Assembly: GCF_001999725.1 (NCBI RefSeq)
Contig: NZ_MDDP01000017.1
Span: forward strand, 34,525-98,524
Source of the DNA: Cellulophaga omnivescoria
GTDB lineage: Bacteria > Bacteroidota > Bacteroidia > Flavobacteriales > Flavobacteriaceae
DNA length: 64,000 nucleotides
Reading direction: 5' to 3'
The translations under genes and the position numbers were made by a program. Positions 54,537-63,903 of this stretch are shown here, one piece after another; the first letter of the stretch is position 1, and each line of letters starts with the position of its first letter. The notes below the pieces were generated by a model. The model saw only the letters and a program-made list of their open reading frames with translations, made no database searches and was not told where the DNA came from.

Positions 54537-57500
54537 ATGAATAAATTCCTTTTTACGTTATTCTTTGTGGCTGTTACGGCAGCGTGGGCACAGGATACGA
54601 GAACAATTACCGGAGAGGTAATAGGAGCAGAAGACGGTATGCCTTTGCCGGGAGCATCGGTATATGTCTCTAAAAATATGATTGCCAATGAAACCGGCGT
54701 TGCTGGTGTAATAGAAAATACATCTATTGGTGTTGTTGTAGACTTTAATGGTAAGTTTTCTTTAAAAATACCAGTTGCAATAACACAAATAACAGTTTCT
54801 TATTTAGGTTATCAAACTAAAACCATAAACTTAACTGCTGCTAATAACTATATTATTTCTTTAAAAGAAAATGTAGATAGTTTAGATGAGGTTATTTTAA
54901 CAGGATACCAAAAGGTAGAAAAAAGAAAATTAACTTCTTCCGTTGCTAAGGTTAAGATGGACGACATTGAACAAATTGGTGTTGCTAGTGTAGATCAATT
55001 ATTACAAGGCCAGGTAGCCGGTGTAGTTGCTACCACACAAACAGGAGCACCAGGAGCACCTGCTAAAATTAGAATTAGAGGAACAGCATCTTTATCTGGC
55101 CCACAAGATCCGTTATGGGTTGTAGATGGGTTGCCTTTAGAGGGTAATGATGTGCCAGATTTTAGTGATAAAGACAATATAGATCAATTGCGTAACTACG
55201 CTATTGCTGGTTTAAACCCTAGTGATATAGAAGATATTACCATTTTAAAAGATGCTGCTGCCACTGCTATTTATGGTGCAAGAGCAGCTAATGGTGTAAT
55301 TGTAGTTACTACAAGAAGAGGAAAAAGCGGAAAAATGAGAGTTAACTTTTCTGCAAACACGTTTTTTTCTACAAAGCCTAATTTTGATGAGTTAAACCTA
55401 ATGAACTCTCAGCAAAAAGTAGATTTTGAACTTGGTTTAGCAGCACGTACAGATTTAGATTTTAGAACTAATAAAGGTGAGGTTGCACGTATTTTAAATA
55501 ATTCTGGCGAATTAGGAACGTACCAAACTAATGGTTTTTCTTCATTAAGTTCTGCAACTCAATCTCAAATTAATGCATTAAAAAATAACAATGCCAACTG
55601 GGGAGATTTACTTTATCAAACTAGTGTAAACACACAGTATAGTTTAGGTATTTCTGGTGGTACAGATACATCAGACTATTACTTTTCTTTAGGCTATTAT
55701 GATGAAGAAGGTACAACTATTGGTACAGGTTTAGAGCGTTACAACATCACCTTAAAAAATAATTTTGATATTAGTGATCGCTTAAGTGCTGGTGCTTCTA
55801 TTTTTCTTTCTCAATCTAAAAAAGAGTCGTACTTAACGGGTACAGATGCATTTACTAACCCAGCAAATTACAGCAGAAATGTAAATCCTTATTTTATGCC
55901 TTATGCAGCAGATGGATCTTACAATTACGACCAAGATATTGAGGGTACAGACGGTAGATATGTGCCATTTAACTTTTTAGAGGAAAGAGAAAACACGGCA
56001 TACGATTTAAAAAACCAAGCCGTAAAAGCAATTTTTGATGGTGCTTATAAAATTACAAGCAATCTTACATTATCTACACAATTAGGTTTACAGTTTGATA
56101 AAACTAGCACTGAAAAATATGCAGCAGGAGAAACGTATTTCTCTAGAAAAGAACGCGAAAAAAGTAGACGTTATGATTCTAGTATAAGTGATTATTACTA
56201 CTTTTTACCAGAAGGCGGAATTATACAAAACTGGAATGAAGACTTTTTTCAGTACAACTGGAAGTCTTTACTAACGTATGATGCTAGCTTTGGTAAACAT
56301 GAAGTAGAAGGTTTGTTGGGGTCTGAGTTTAGACGCTCTAAGTATACTAATATTATGAGTCGTGGTTTTGGGTATAATAAAAATACATTAACTACTACAC
56401 CTATAATTTTCCCTAATGAAGATACAGCTAATGAAAGTTCTTATCAAACTTATGATAAAACAACGGCAGAAAATGCATACGCATCTTTTTACGCTACAGG
56501 TTCTTATACTTATGACCGTAAATATACATTTTTTGGTAGCGTACGTTATGATGGGTCTAACTTATTTGGAGTAGATCCTAAATATAAATATCTACCATTA
56601 TGGTCTGTTTCTGGATCTTGGTTGGCTAGTGAAGAAGACTTTTTAAAAACAAGTGATGTTATATCTAACCTACGTTTTAGAGGATCTTATGGTTTGCAAG
56701 GTAATATAGACCGTAATACTTCTCCGTTTGTAATTGGTGAGTATGACACTACTAGTATTTTACCAGGTACATCAGAAGAAACAATTGTAGTTACATCACC
56801 ACCAAATGCTAAGTTACGCTGGGAAAAAACAACCAATACCAATGTAGGTATGGATTTAGGTTTGTTTAATGGTAGAATTAATATTGCTGCAGATGTGTAC
56901 AAGCGTAACAGTACAGATTTAATTGGTTTGCGTTCTGTACCATTAGAAAATGGGTTTGAGTTTACCAACCTAAATTGGGCAGAGTTAACTAATAAAGGGT
57001 ATGAGATTAGCTTGTCTACAAGAAACATTGTAACTAAAGATTTTTCTTGGACTACAAACATTAATATATCTCACAACAAAAGTAACGTAGATAAAATACA
57101 GGTTAGAGATAATAGCTTTTTACCATCTAGAGAAGGTTTTCCTGTTAATGCTGTATTTGCTTTAAAAACGGCTGGTATAGATGAAAGTGGTTACCCGTTA
57201 TTTAAACGTGGAGATGAGGTTGTTTCTGCAGTAGACTTTTTTAAGTTAAAAGATCCTTGGGCAGATTTTTTCCCAGGCTTTTTAACAGAGTCAGAGTTAA
57301 CTAATGAAGAATTTAGAAACCTGTTTACTTATGTAGGAGACCAGGACCCTAAATATAGTGGCGGTATTATAAACACTTTTAAATTTAAAAATTTAGATTT
57401 TACTGTTGCTGCTAACTTTAACTTAAAACAGACAGTTGTAGAGCGCCAACCTTATAATGGTACACAATTAGATCGTGGACAAAACTATTCTGCTAGAGTT

Positions 57501-57875
57501 TTAGATGCTTGGTCTGCAACAAACACAACTAGCAATTTGCCAGCTATTGTTGGTGAAACATCTGGCGCAGGAGATTCTTGGATGGCTTACAAATGGTTTG
57601 GAGGCTTAAACCCTATAGAAACAATGCCTTTGTTAGATACTTGGGTTAAAGAAATGAGCTATGTAAGAATTAATAGTATGCGTGTTGGGTACAGTTTTCC
57701 TAAAAGCTTAACTACTAAGCTAAATATTAATAGCTTCCGCTTAAGTCTAGAGGGTAAAAACTTGTTGGTATTTGGGTCTGATTATAACGGTTATTTTGAT
57801 CCTGAAACATACGGAAATATATACGCGCAGCCTATAGCAAAAACAATTGCAATAGGGTTAAATGTAACTTTTTAA
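54537..57875 (+). CDS. SusC/RagA-family TonB-dependent receptor
   Basis: After a signal peptide (AWAQ) come a carboxypeptidase-like regulatory domain (ITGEVIGAEDGMPLPGASVYV, YLGYQTKTINL), a TonB-box/plug (LDEVILTGYQKVEKRKLTSSVAKV, VASVDQLLQGQVAGVV, KIRIRGTASLSGPQDPLWVVDGLPL) and a large barrel ending IAIGLNVTF. The 1112-residue length is typical. With SusD it imports large substrates across the outer membrane. The extra 30 or so residues between the two halves of the regulatory domain (NETGVAGVIENTSIGV) also occur in the metalloprotease-linked class I recall. Confidence 0.96.
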   Translation: MNKFLFTLFFVAVTAAWAQDTRTITGEVIGAEDGMPLPGASVYVSKNMIANETGVAGVIENTSIGVVVDFNGKFSLKIPVAITQITVSYLGYQTKTINLTAANNYIISLKENVDSLDEVILTGYQKVEKRKLTSSVAKVKMDDIEQIGVASVDQLLQGQVAGVVATTQTGAPGAPAKIRIRGTASLSGPQDPLWVVDGLPLEGNDVPDFSDKDNIDQLRNYAIAGLNPSDIEDITILKDAAATAIYGARAANGVIVVTTRRGKSGKMRVNFSANTFFSTKPNFDELNLMNSQQKVDFELGLAARTDLDFRTNKGEVARILNNSGELGTYQTNGFSSLSSATQSQINALKNNNANWGDLLYQTSVNTQYSLGISGGTDTSDYYFSLGYYDEEGTTIGTGLERYNITLKNNFDISDRLSAGASIFLSQSKKESYLTGTDAFTNPANYSRNVNPYFMPYAADGSYNYDQDIEGTDGRYVPFNFLEERENTAYDLKNQAVKAIFDGAYKITSNLTLSTQLGLQFDKTSTEKYAAGETYFSRKEREKSRRYDSSISDYYYFLPEGGIIQNWNEDFFQYNWKSLLTYDASFGKHEVEGLLGSEFRRSKYTNIMSRGFGYNKNTLTTTPIIFPNEDTANESSYQTYDKTTAENAYASFYATGSYTYDRKYTFFGSVRYDGSNLFGVDPKYKYLPLWSVSGSWLASEEDFLKTSDVISNLRFRGSYGLQGNIDRNTSPFVIGEYDTTSILPGTSEETIVVTSPPNAKLRWEKTTNTNVGMDLGLFNGRINIAADVYKRNSTDLIGLRSVPLENGFEFTNLNWAELTNKGYEISLSTRNIVTKDFSWTTNINISHNKSNVDKIQVRDNSFLPSREGFPVNAVFALKTAGIDESGYPLFKRGDEVVSAVDFFKLKDPWADFFPGFLTESELTNEEFRNLFTYVGDQDPKYSGGIINTFKFKNLDFTVAANFNLKQTVVERQPYNGTQLDRGQNYSARVLDAWSATNTTSNLPAIVGETSGAGDSWMAYKWFGGLNPIETMPLLDTWVKEMSYVRINSMRVGYSFPKSLTTKLNINSFRLSLEGKNLLVFGSDYNGYFDPETYGNIYAQPIAKTIAIGLNVTF

Positions 57876-57886
57876 AATAGTAAATA

Positions 57887-59203
57887 ATGAAACAAAAATA
57901 TATATACCTAGTAGCATTAGTAGCATTTTTTGCTGTAAGCTGCGATGATTATTTAGAAATAGAACCAGAAGGAAAAGTTATTCCAGAAAGTTTAGAAGAG
58001 TTTAGAGCTGTTTTAACTAAAGGATATGATATTTTTCCGGAGCAAAAATCTAGAGTTGTATACAGAACAGATGAACTTATTTTAGATGAAAATAGTTTTG
58101 ATTTTCCTTCTTACAAAGATGTGTTTACCTGGAAAGATTCTAACCCAGATCCTCAAACGGCACCTTACCCTTATATACAAGTGTATAACTCTATTTTTTA
58201 CACTAATCATGTTATACAAGATGGAGCAGAAAAAATTGAAGAATCACAAGAAAAAAATCAATTATTGGGAGAGGCGTATGCATTACGTGCTTATGCACAT
58301 TTTGATTTGGTAAACCTTTACGGCGTGCCTTATAATGCAACTACTGCAGCTACAGACATTGGCGTGCCATTAGCACTAGAGATAGATTTAGAGCAGGTTT
58401 TTGTGCCTGCCTCTGTACAAGAAGTTTATACTCAAGTTTTAAAAGATATAGAAAAAGCTAAATCGCTTTTAAACGTTACAAAATTTGAAGCAGGTTTAAA
58501 TTACAGATTTACAAAAACAGCAGTTTTAGCCCTAGAGGCTCGTGTGCATACATATATGAATAATAGTGAAGCCGCTTTAACGGCTGCAAATGCTGCTTTA
58601 GCTTTAAATAAAGAGCTAGTTAATTTAAATGACACGCCACAATTTCCAAATTTATACACATCTGTAGAGTCTATTATGGCTTTAGAAGATGTGCTTGACT
58701 CTAGTGTAAGAAATAGTTCTTTTATATCTAATGACTTATTGGCTGTTTATGATACTACAAACGATTTAAGGTTTGCATTGTATTTTACAGAAGACAATGG
58801 TAATTATAAAGCAGCAAAAGGCGGGGAGCAAGAGTTTAATTGTTCATTTAGAGTGTCTGAGTTGATGTTAATAAAGGCAGAAGCACAGGCCAAATTAGGA
58901 GCTTTAGAGGATGCAAAAGCTACCTTGTTAGCATTTATGCAAAACCGTTACCAAAGTGCACATATGGCTAATTTAACAACGGCTATTAACCCAATGTCTG
59001 CTAATGAGTTTATGCAAGAGTTATATACAGAACGTTGGAGAGAATTGGCGCTAGAAGGTCACCGTTGGTTTGATTTAAGAAGAAGTAACCAAAAAGCTAT
59101 TACGCATAGTTTAAGCGGAGAAGATTTTCAGTTAGGTGAAAATGACCCAAGGTATACCTTGCCTTTCCCTGCAGATGCAAGATTAAATAACCCGGAATTA
59201 TAA
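57887..59203 (+). CDS. SusD/RagB-family substrate-binding lipoprotein
   Basis: MKQKYIYLVALVAFFAVSC gives a lipidated Cys19. The 438 residues show the TPR-like SusD helices (YIQVYNSIFYTNHVIQD, LLGEAYALRAYAHFDLVNLYGVPY) and the C-terminal WRELALEGHRWFDLRRS signature. It is the lid of the SusC transporter and binds the substrate at the surface. It starts 11 bases after susC. It is somewhat short for the family, a sign of a smaller, perhaps peptide-like, ligand. Confidence 0.95.
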   Translation: MKQKYIYLVALVAFFAVSCDDYLEIEPEGKVIPESLEEFRAVLTKGYDIFPEQKSRVVYRTDELILDENSFDFPSYKDVFTWKDSNPDPQTAPYPYIQVYNSIFYTNHVIQDGAEKIEESQEKNQLLGEAYALRAYAHFDLVNLYGVPYNATTAATDIGVPLALEIDLEQVFVPASVQEVYTQVLKDIEKAKSLLNVTKFEAGLNYRFTKTAVLALEARVHTYMNNSEAALTAANAALALNKELVNLNDTPQFPNLYTSVESIMALEDVLDSSVRNSSFISNDLLAVYDTTNDLRFALYFTEDNGNYKAAKGGEQEFNCSFRVSELMLIKAEAQAKLGALEDAKATLLAFMQNRYQSAHMANLTTAINPMSANEFMQELYTERWRELALEGHRWFDLRRSNQKAITHSLSGEDFQLGENDPRYTLPFPADARLNNPEL

Positions 59204-59241
59204 TATTACGAGTTAGTCAGCGAGCAATTATTGTTCAACTA

Positions 59242-59270
59242 AACCCGATAATTTTATCGGGTTTTTTTAT
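59242..59270 (+). terminator. Terminator after susD
   Basis: AACCCGAT (59242-59249) pairs with ATCGGGTT (59256-59263), then a T-run. It separates susCD from the response-regulator gene 19 bases later, so the regulator depends on read-through or another promoter. Confidence 0.85.
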
Positions 59271-59288
59271 TTTTATACAAAAAATAAT

Positions 59289-60044
59289 ATGCTTGTAGTT
59301 GTAGTAGAAGATGAAGATTTGGCAGCAGATTATTTAATTGGTTTGCTAAAAGCGCAAAGTGTTGTGCCTGTAACTAAAATAATACATTTGGGTTCTGTGC
59401 AAGAAATGGTGTCTTTTTTTAATGATGCCAAGCCAGATTTAATTTTTATGGACATTCACTTAGGTGATGGTAAAAGTTTAGAGGCCTTTACACAAACAAA
59501 TATTACTGCTCCTATAGTTTTTACTACTGCTTATGATGATTATGCTATACGTGTATTTAAACACTTTACAATAGACTATTTACTAAAGCCTTTTGAAGCT
59601 AAAGATGTGTATAAGGCATTGCAAAAGTATACGCAGATAAAAGAAAATTTTTCATTTTACAACACGGCAAAATCTCTAGAGGCTTTAGATAGTAAAACGC
59701 TACAAGATCGTTTTTTAGTACAATCTGGTCATCAGCTAAAATCTATAGAAAGTGCTGAGGTTGCCTTTTTTTATAGCGAAGGAAAAAATCTTTTTTTATT
59801 TACAACCACATCTGAAAATTACTTGTATAAAGACACGTTACGAGATATATCAGAAAAACTAAACCCAGAAGTCTTTTTTAAAGTAAACAGAAATTATATT
59901 ATACACATAAATGCAATAAAAGAGATTGTAAAACATAATCCGCAAAAAATAGAATTACACCTAAAAGTGGCACACGCAAGTGCAAAACCTATTTTAGTAA
60001 GCAAGTTTGAGGTTAAAAATTTTAAAATTTGGTTAGATAAGTAG
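59289..60044 (+). CDS. LytTR-family response regulator
   Basis: The receiver domain has EDED (7-10), the phospho-acceptor D55 in FMDIHLGDG, T79-T80 and K100. About residues 140-251 form the LytTR DNA-binding domain (DRFLVQSGHQLKSIESAEVAFFYSEGKNLFLFT, VFFKVNRNYIIHINAIKEI). It is the likely partner of the kinase at 50275, which lies nine kilobases upstream at the other end of the same locus. It would control the protease/susCD genes. Confidence 0.93.
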   Translation: MLVVVVEDEDLAADYLIGLLKAQSVVPVTKIIHLGSVQEMVSFFNDAKPDLIFMDIHLGDGKSLEAFTQTNITAPIVFTTAYDDYAIRVFKHFTIDYLLKPFEAKDVYKALQKYTQIKENFSFYNTAKSLEALDSKTLQDRFLVQSGHQLKSIESAEVAFFYSEGKNLFLFTTTSENYLYKDTLRDISEKLNPEVFFKVNRNYIIHINAIKEIVKHNPQKIELHLKVAHASAKPILVSKFEVKNFKIWLDK

Positions 60045-60055
60045 CTGCTTGGTGT

Positions 60056-60562
60056 TTATAGTTTTTTACTAAACAACAACCTTGCTCCACGTTCTTTAGA
60101 TGTAAATTGGCGTACCATTTGCAAATCTAACTTTTCTAAAACTCTCCTAGATGCGTGGTTTTCTGGGCTAGCGGTAGCTAAAATTTCAGTTAAATTAAGT
60201 TCGTTTTTAGCGTAGTCTATCCAAAACTTACCTATTTCTGTAGCAATGCCTTTGCCCCAAAATTTATCATCTAATATAAAGCCAAACTCATAACTTTCTT
60301 TGCCAAGGTAATTGCACTTTAATAAGCCAGATACACCAATAAAGGCATTATCTTCTTTTTTTGTTAGGCACCAGAAACCAACAGTTTCATCTGTTGTGGT
60401 AATAAAATCATCTTCAATTATTTTTTGTAGTTCATTAGCAGTTAAAACACGACCTTTTAAAGTGTTTTGCATAACCAACGGATTTTTGCAAAACAGGTCT
60501 TCTAGTGGTTTTCTGTACGTTGTACTTAAGGGTGTAAATTGTATTCTTTGACTTTGTAACAT
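60056..60562 (-). CDS. GNAT-family N-acetyltransferase (RimJ/RimL-like)
   Basis: The 168-residue protein opens MLQSQRIQFTPLSTTYRKPLEDLF and has SYEFGFILDDKFWGKGIATEIGKFWIDYA, with the acetyl-CoA-binding GKGIATE, and ASPENHASRRVLEKLDLQ. A five-residue longer start exists; the chosen start fits the family. It acetylates a small molecule or protein N-terminus. The substrate is unknown. It has only 11 bases to the convergent regulator. Confidence 0.88.
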   Translation of the reverse strand: MLQSQRIQFTPLSTTYRKPLEDLFCKNPLVMQNTLKGRVLTANELQKIIEDDFITTTDETVGFWCLTKKEDNAFIGVSGLLKCNYLGKESYEFGFILDDKFWGKGIATEIGKFWIDYAKNELNLTEILATASPENHASRRVLEKLDLQMVRQFTSKERGARLLFSKKL

Positions 60563-60635
60563 TCTAGTAAAATACAATTTTATTTTTAAACTGTAATGCT
60601 AGATTATAAAGGTTGTTTTAATTTTTTTGTTCTTG

Positions 60636-61439
60636 TTACTCATTTAAAAACGGATTGTACATCATAATAGCATTGTTAGTAACTAGTAATTTTTCAGTTT
60701 GCTCTCCGTTTAAATCTTCAATTTGTATAATTTGATTATGACGAGAATAACCTCCCCAATATTGCTGTTTAATAATATGGTTACGCTCCTCAACCGTATA
60801 AAGAGCGTTAACTTTATTTTTAGAAGTTAGTGTGCCATTTAAGTGAGTTTTATCTAACCATAAGTTTACCTGAAAGCTGTTTTTAGTTTTATTTTTTACC
60901 TGCAAATCTATGTAATTATAAGATAATGTTGCGCCGGCTCCAAAGGGTACTTTGCGGTTAATATCCGGGAAAACATCAAAACCGTGTCTATACCTTTCTG
61001 TAACTGTTAATGGTGAGTGTGCAAATATCCAAAATAGTAAATTACCAAGTTGGCACAGACCACCTCCTGTGTCTTTAGCAATTTGTCCTTGACTTAGAAT
61101 TAAACCTTCTAAATATCCTTTGCGCTTTGTGGGTCTGCCCACTAGTTTCCAAATAGAAAATGTTTCGTTTGGTTTAATAATAACAGTATTTATTTGGCTA
61201 ATTGCAATTTCTAAATTCTTTCTCTTGTTTTCTTGTAAATACATATCTACATCTTTTAACGGACGTAAAATCATTGAGCTGTGTTCAAAAACCAAATTTT
61301 TAAAATCGCTATTACCTTTGGTCGTTGCCCATTTTTTGCCTGACGATAACCAATGGTATTTACGTTTTAATATAAAATATTCCTTACCAACAAGTTGCCG
61401 TATTCTACTTCTGTTTATTGGTTTTTTTATCTCGTTCAT
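60636..61439 (-). CDS. VanW-family protein
   Basis: The VanW core is clear: VIIKPNETFSIWKLVGRPTKRKGYLEGLILSQGQIAKDTGGGLCQLGNLLFWIFAHSPLTVTERYRHGFDV. The start at 61439 (MNEIKKPINRSRIRQL) is chosen because the longer frame overlaps the preceding gene. The family was named from vancomycin-resistance clusters, but its biochemical role is unknown. It has no signal peptide. It sits 16 bases after the transglutaminase-like gene, on the same transcript. Confidence 0.88.
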   Translation of the reverse strand: MNEIKKPINRSRIRQLVGKEYFILKRKYHWLSSGKKWATTKGNSDFKNLVFEHSSMILRPLKDVDMYLQENKRKNLEIAISQINTVIIKPNETFSIWKLVGRPTKRKGYLEGLILSQGQIAKDTGGGLCQLGNLLFWIFAHSPLTVTERYRHGFDVFPDINRKVPFGAGATLSYNYIDLQVKNKTKNSFQVNLWLDKTHLNGTLTSKNKVNALYTVEERNHIIKQQYWGGYSRHNQIIQIEDLNGEQTEKLLVTNNAIMMYNPFLNE

Positions 61440-61455
61440 TATAAGCGTAATAAAA

Positions 61456-62091
61456 CTATAATTTAAATTCTGTTTGGTTTTTGGCAGTGTCAAAAATATG
61501 CGGATAATGTTCTTTAGCATTTTTAATCATAAATGCTACTGGCACATCATCAAAATGTCCGTAATCTTCTAAATATTCCATAAAAGTATTCCCTTCTCTA
61601 TTAAATTCTTGTAAAACGGAATCATTTTCTCCATCAAACTCTAAAGGATCAACATTAAACATTTTACATAGTGATGCGTTAAAAGCAGGAGACATTTTAA
61701 GCCATTTGTCATTTATAAAAGCATTAACCATACCGTGGTTAGTTAATTCATTGCTTCCAAATTTTTCAATAAGGCGTTCTGCTCCTATGTGGTTTTTAAC
61801 TTTGGCTAAGTGTAGCCTAGCAGGTATATTAAGCGCTCTTAAGCAGGTAATTAATAAAATAGATTTGTCTATGCAATGTCCGCTATCTCTTTTAGCAATT
61901 GTACTTGCTTTATAGTTTTCTTTAGAAAAACTAAGGTTATAAGGGTTGTACCTCCAAGAATCTCTTATTTTTAAATATACAAGTTTGCATTGCTCTTTGG
62001 GTGTAAGCGTCGGCTTTTTATATGCTGCTATAAGGTTTTGAATTTCTTTTGTTTCATAATCAAAAAAATAGGTAGGAGATAGGTAGTCCAT
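61456..62091 (-). CDS. Transglutaminase-like cysteine protein
   Basis: The Cys-His-Asp layout is present: GHCIDKSILLITCLRALNIPARLHLAKV (nucleophile Cys), NHGMVNAFINDKWLKMSPAFN (His and a possible third residue). At 211 residues with no signal peptide, it looks like a cytoplasmic transglutaminase-like amidase or protease, as seen near peptide-modifying genes. Its neighbour is a VanW protein, so an envelope-peptide role is possible. The exact activity is unknown. Confidence 0.85.
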   Translation of the reverse strand: MDYLSPTYFFDYETKEIQNLIAAYKKPTLTPKEQCKLVYLKIRDSWRYNPYNLSFSKENYKASTIAKRDSGHCIDKSILLITCLRALNIPARLHLAKVKNHIGAERLIEKFGSNELTNHGMVNAFINDKWLKMSPAFNASLCKMFNVDPLEFDGENDSVLQEFNREGNTFMEYLEDYGHFDDVPVAFMIKNAKEHYPHIFDTAKNQTEFKL

Positions 62092-62143
62092 AATAATTAT
62101 TGTGTTTTTTGATTTAGTTTAAATATAGCAAAAAGAATATTAT

Positions 62144-62800
62144 CTATATTTTTCTACTTTCAGTTTTAAATAATTTATCCCATAAAATAGTATAAAAACC
62201 ATAGTTTTTAGAAAATAGCTTATGATGATTTTTATGGAAATAATTGGTTGTAAATATTAAAAAGTATGGGTTACTTACTTTGGTGTTTAAATGTGTAACA
62301 ACACCGTAAAACCAATTAAATACAAGAAAAGCTATAAAACCATATATGTTTAAAGAAAACACTAATACAATTACAGTTAGCAACAAACCAAATAGTATAG
62401 ATTCCCAAGGAGACATATAGTATAGGCTAACTATATTAAAACGTTCTGTATGTTCATGGTGTTGCAAATGAATTGGTTTTAAAAAACCAATATTGTGTGA
62501 TGCCCAATGTAAAGCATACATTAAAAAATCTAGTAATAGAAATAGAATTAAAAAAGTTAGCCAAGGGTTTTGATTATTAAATATGATGAAGCCTTTAACC
62601 CACAAAATATATCCCGGAATTGCTATTAAGATGTTAATTAACAGAGTTATTAAGGATGACAAGACTTCTTTCTTTATAATGGCATTTTGGTGTTTGTACA
62701 CTTTGTTCCACACCATACTAATACCTATGTTTAAGAGGTAACCAGCAATATTTAAGCCAATTAATAAAGAAAAAAATGTTGTAAAATCTTGAAGGTTCAT
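62144..62800 (-). CDS. Fatty acid hydroxylase/sterol desaturase superfamily protein
   Basis: Histidine clusters HWASHN, HLQHHEH and FHKNHHKLF form the di-iron site of integral membrane oxidases, set among four hydrophobic segments. It is 218 residues. Members hydroxylate lipids, such as fatty acids or carotenoids. The target cannot be told. It lies eight bases after the DUF695 gene on the minus strand. Confidence 0.9.
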   Translation of the reverse strand: MNLQDFTTFFSLLIGLNIAGYLLNIGISMVWNKVYKHQNAIIKKEVLSSLITLLINILIAIPGYILWVKGFIIFNNQNPWLTFLILFLLLDFLMYALHWASHNIGFLKPIHLQHHEHTERFNIVSLYYMSPWESILFGLLLTVIVLVFSLNIYGFIAFLVFNWFYGVVTHLNTKVSNPYFLIFTTNYFHKNHHKLFSKNYGFYTILWDKLFKTESRKI

Positions 62801-62808
62801 TACGCGGT

Positions 62809-63903
62809 TTAATGAGCTATAAACCTATTAAAAGACTGCCAATACTTGTCCTTATATATGTCTGTGTTTATTTCTATTTGTGGGGTATATTCTTTTGTTA
62901 TCTTATGAAATATTTTAGCAGGTTGTCTAAAGTCCGTACAGGCATAATATACTTCTCTTACAGATTCTGCTGTTTGTCTGCCTACATTTAAATAACCATC
63001 AGAATCTTTAAGTTCTGCAGTTACTTTTTCTTCAATTTGGTTTAACAATTCGTAGGTTTTGCTATCTGGCATTCCATTGTTATTTTCACCATTATATTTA
63101 ATTTCCATTACGGCAATCCAAGGATGAGAGGCTTTACTGTCCCAAGCAAGTAAATCAGTATTTACAACTGCAATTAATGGTAATCCGTTATTTAAAGTTG
63201 CCTCTAACCCAGAGTATTTATCGTTTTCGGTATTGTGCCTTAGCCCTTTGTATTTTTCTACAAACTCTTTTTCTCTCCATATTAAAAAGTCTTTTAGTTT
63301 TTTAAAAGGCACTAGTTCTGATGTGGCATTCTGTGGAGCAATAATGCTAACGTTATCTATTTTTGTTACGGAATTTAACTCTCCTAAAGAATGGTCTAGA
63401 GCAAGGTAAACACCGTTGGTCATTATGGCCTTATTATCTTCGGTATAATCTTCATGAGTAATAGTGATATCAATTTCATCTGGCATAGATGAGTGTTCTG
63501 TTGCATAAAATTGCATTTTACTTTCATTAAAGGTATAGCCATCCATTTCTATTCCAAATTTTCCTAGATCAGATGGTTGTTTAAGAGCTGTTATTTTCCA
63601 ATTTTTTATCTCAGGTGCTGCAGCTACAAACTCTTCTACAAATACAATGTTTTTTATTACTCCGTCTGGAGTTAAAATAAGTTCGGCAGTAGTGTCATTA
63701 AACATACCTGCTAAAAACCAAATTCCGTCTTTAAGTTGATCTAATTTGGGTGATAGCTTTTCAAAAAATTCTTTGTTAACATTGCCTTTGTCCTTAATTA
63801 CAGTGTAAAATGTTTGTTGGTTTTTAGAAAACCATTTCCAAAAATCTTCGTAAGAGTTTATAGGCTCTTCTTTTGATTTAAATAGTGATTTTAAAAAGCT
63901 CAT
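62809..63903 (-). CDS. DUF695-domain protein
   Basis: This 364-residue cytoplasmic protein has an N-terminal region (INSYEDFWKWFSKNQQTFYTVIKDKG, DGIWFLAGMFNDTTAELILTPDG) and a C-terminal region whose KYNGENNNGMPDSKTYELLNQIEEKV matches DUF695. No catalytic motif is seen. It begins the minus-strand run into the hydroxylase. Function unknown. Confidence 0.8.
   Translation of the reverse strand: MSFLKSLFKSKEEPINSYEDFWKWFSKNQQTFYTVIKDKGNVNKEFFEKLSPKLDQLKDGIWFLAGMFNDTTAELILTPDGVIKNIVFVEEFVAAAPEIKNWKITALKQPSDLGKFGIEMDGYTFNESKMQFYATEHSSMPDEIDITITHEDYTEDNKAIMTNGVYLALDHSLGELNSVTKIDNVSIIAPQNATSELVPFKKLKDFLIWREKEFVEKYKGLRHNTENDKYSGLEATLNNGLPLIAVVNTDLLAWDSKASHPWIAVMEIKYNGENNNGMPDSKTYELLNQIEEKVTAELKDSDGYLNVGRQTAESVREVYYACTDFRQPAKIFHKITKEYTPQIEINTDIYKDKYWQSFNRFIAH

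Noticed and set aside
54537..59203. A classical glycan-utilisation locus
   Set aside because: susCD is present but no glycoside hydrolase, lyase or sulfatase motifs are nearby; the only enzyme is a metalloprotease.
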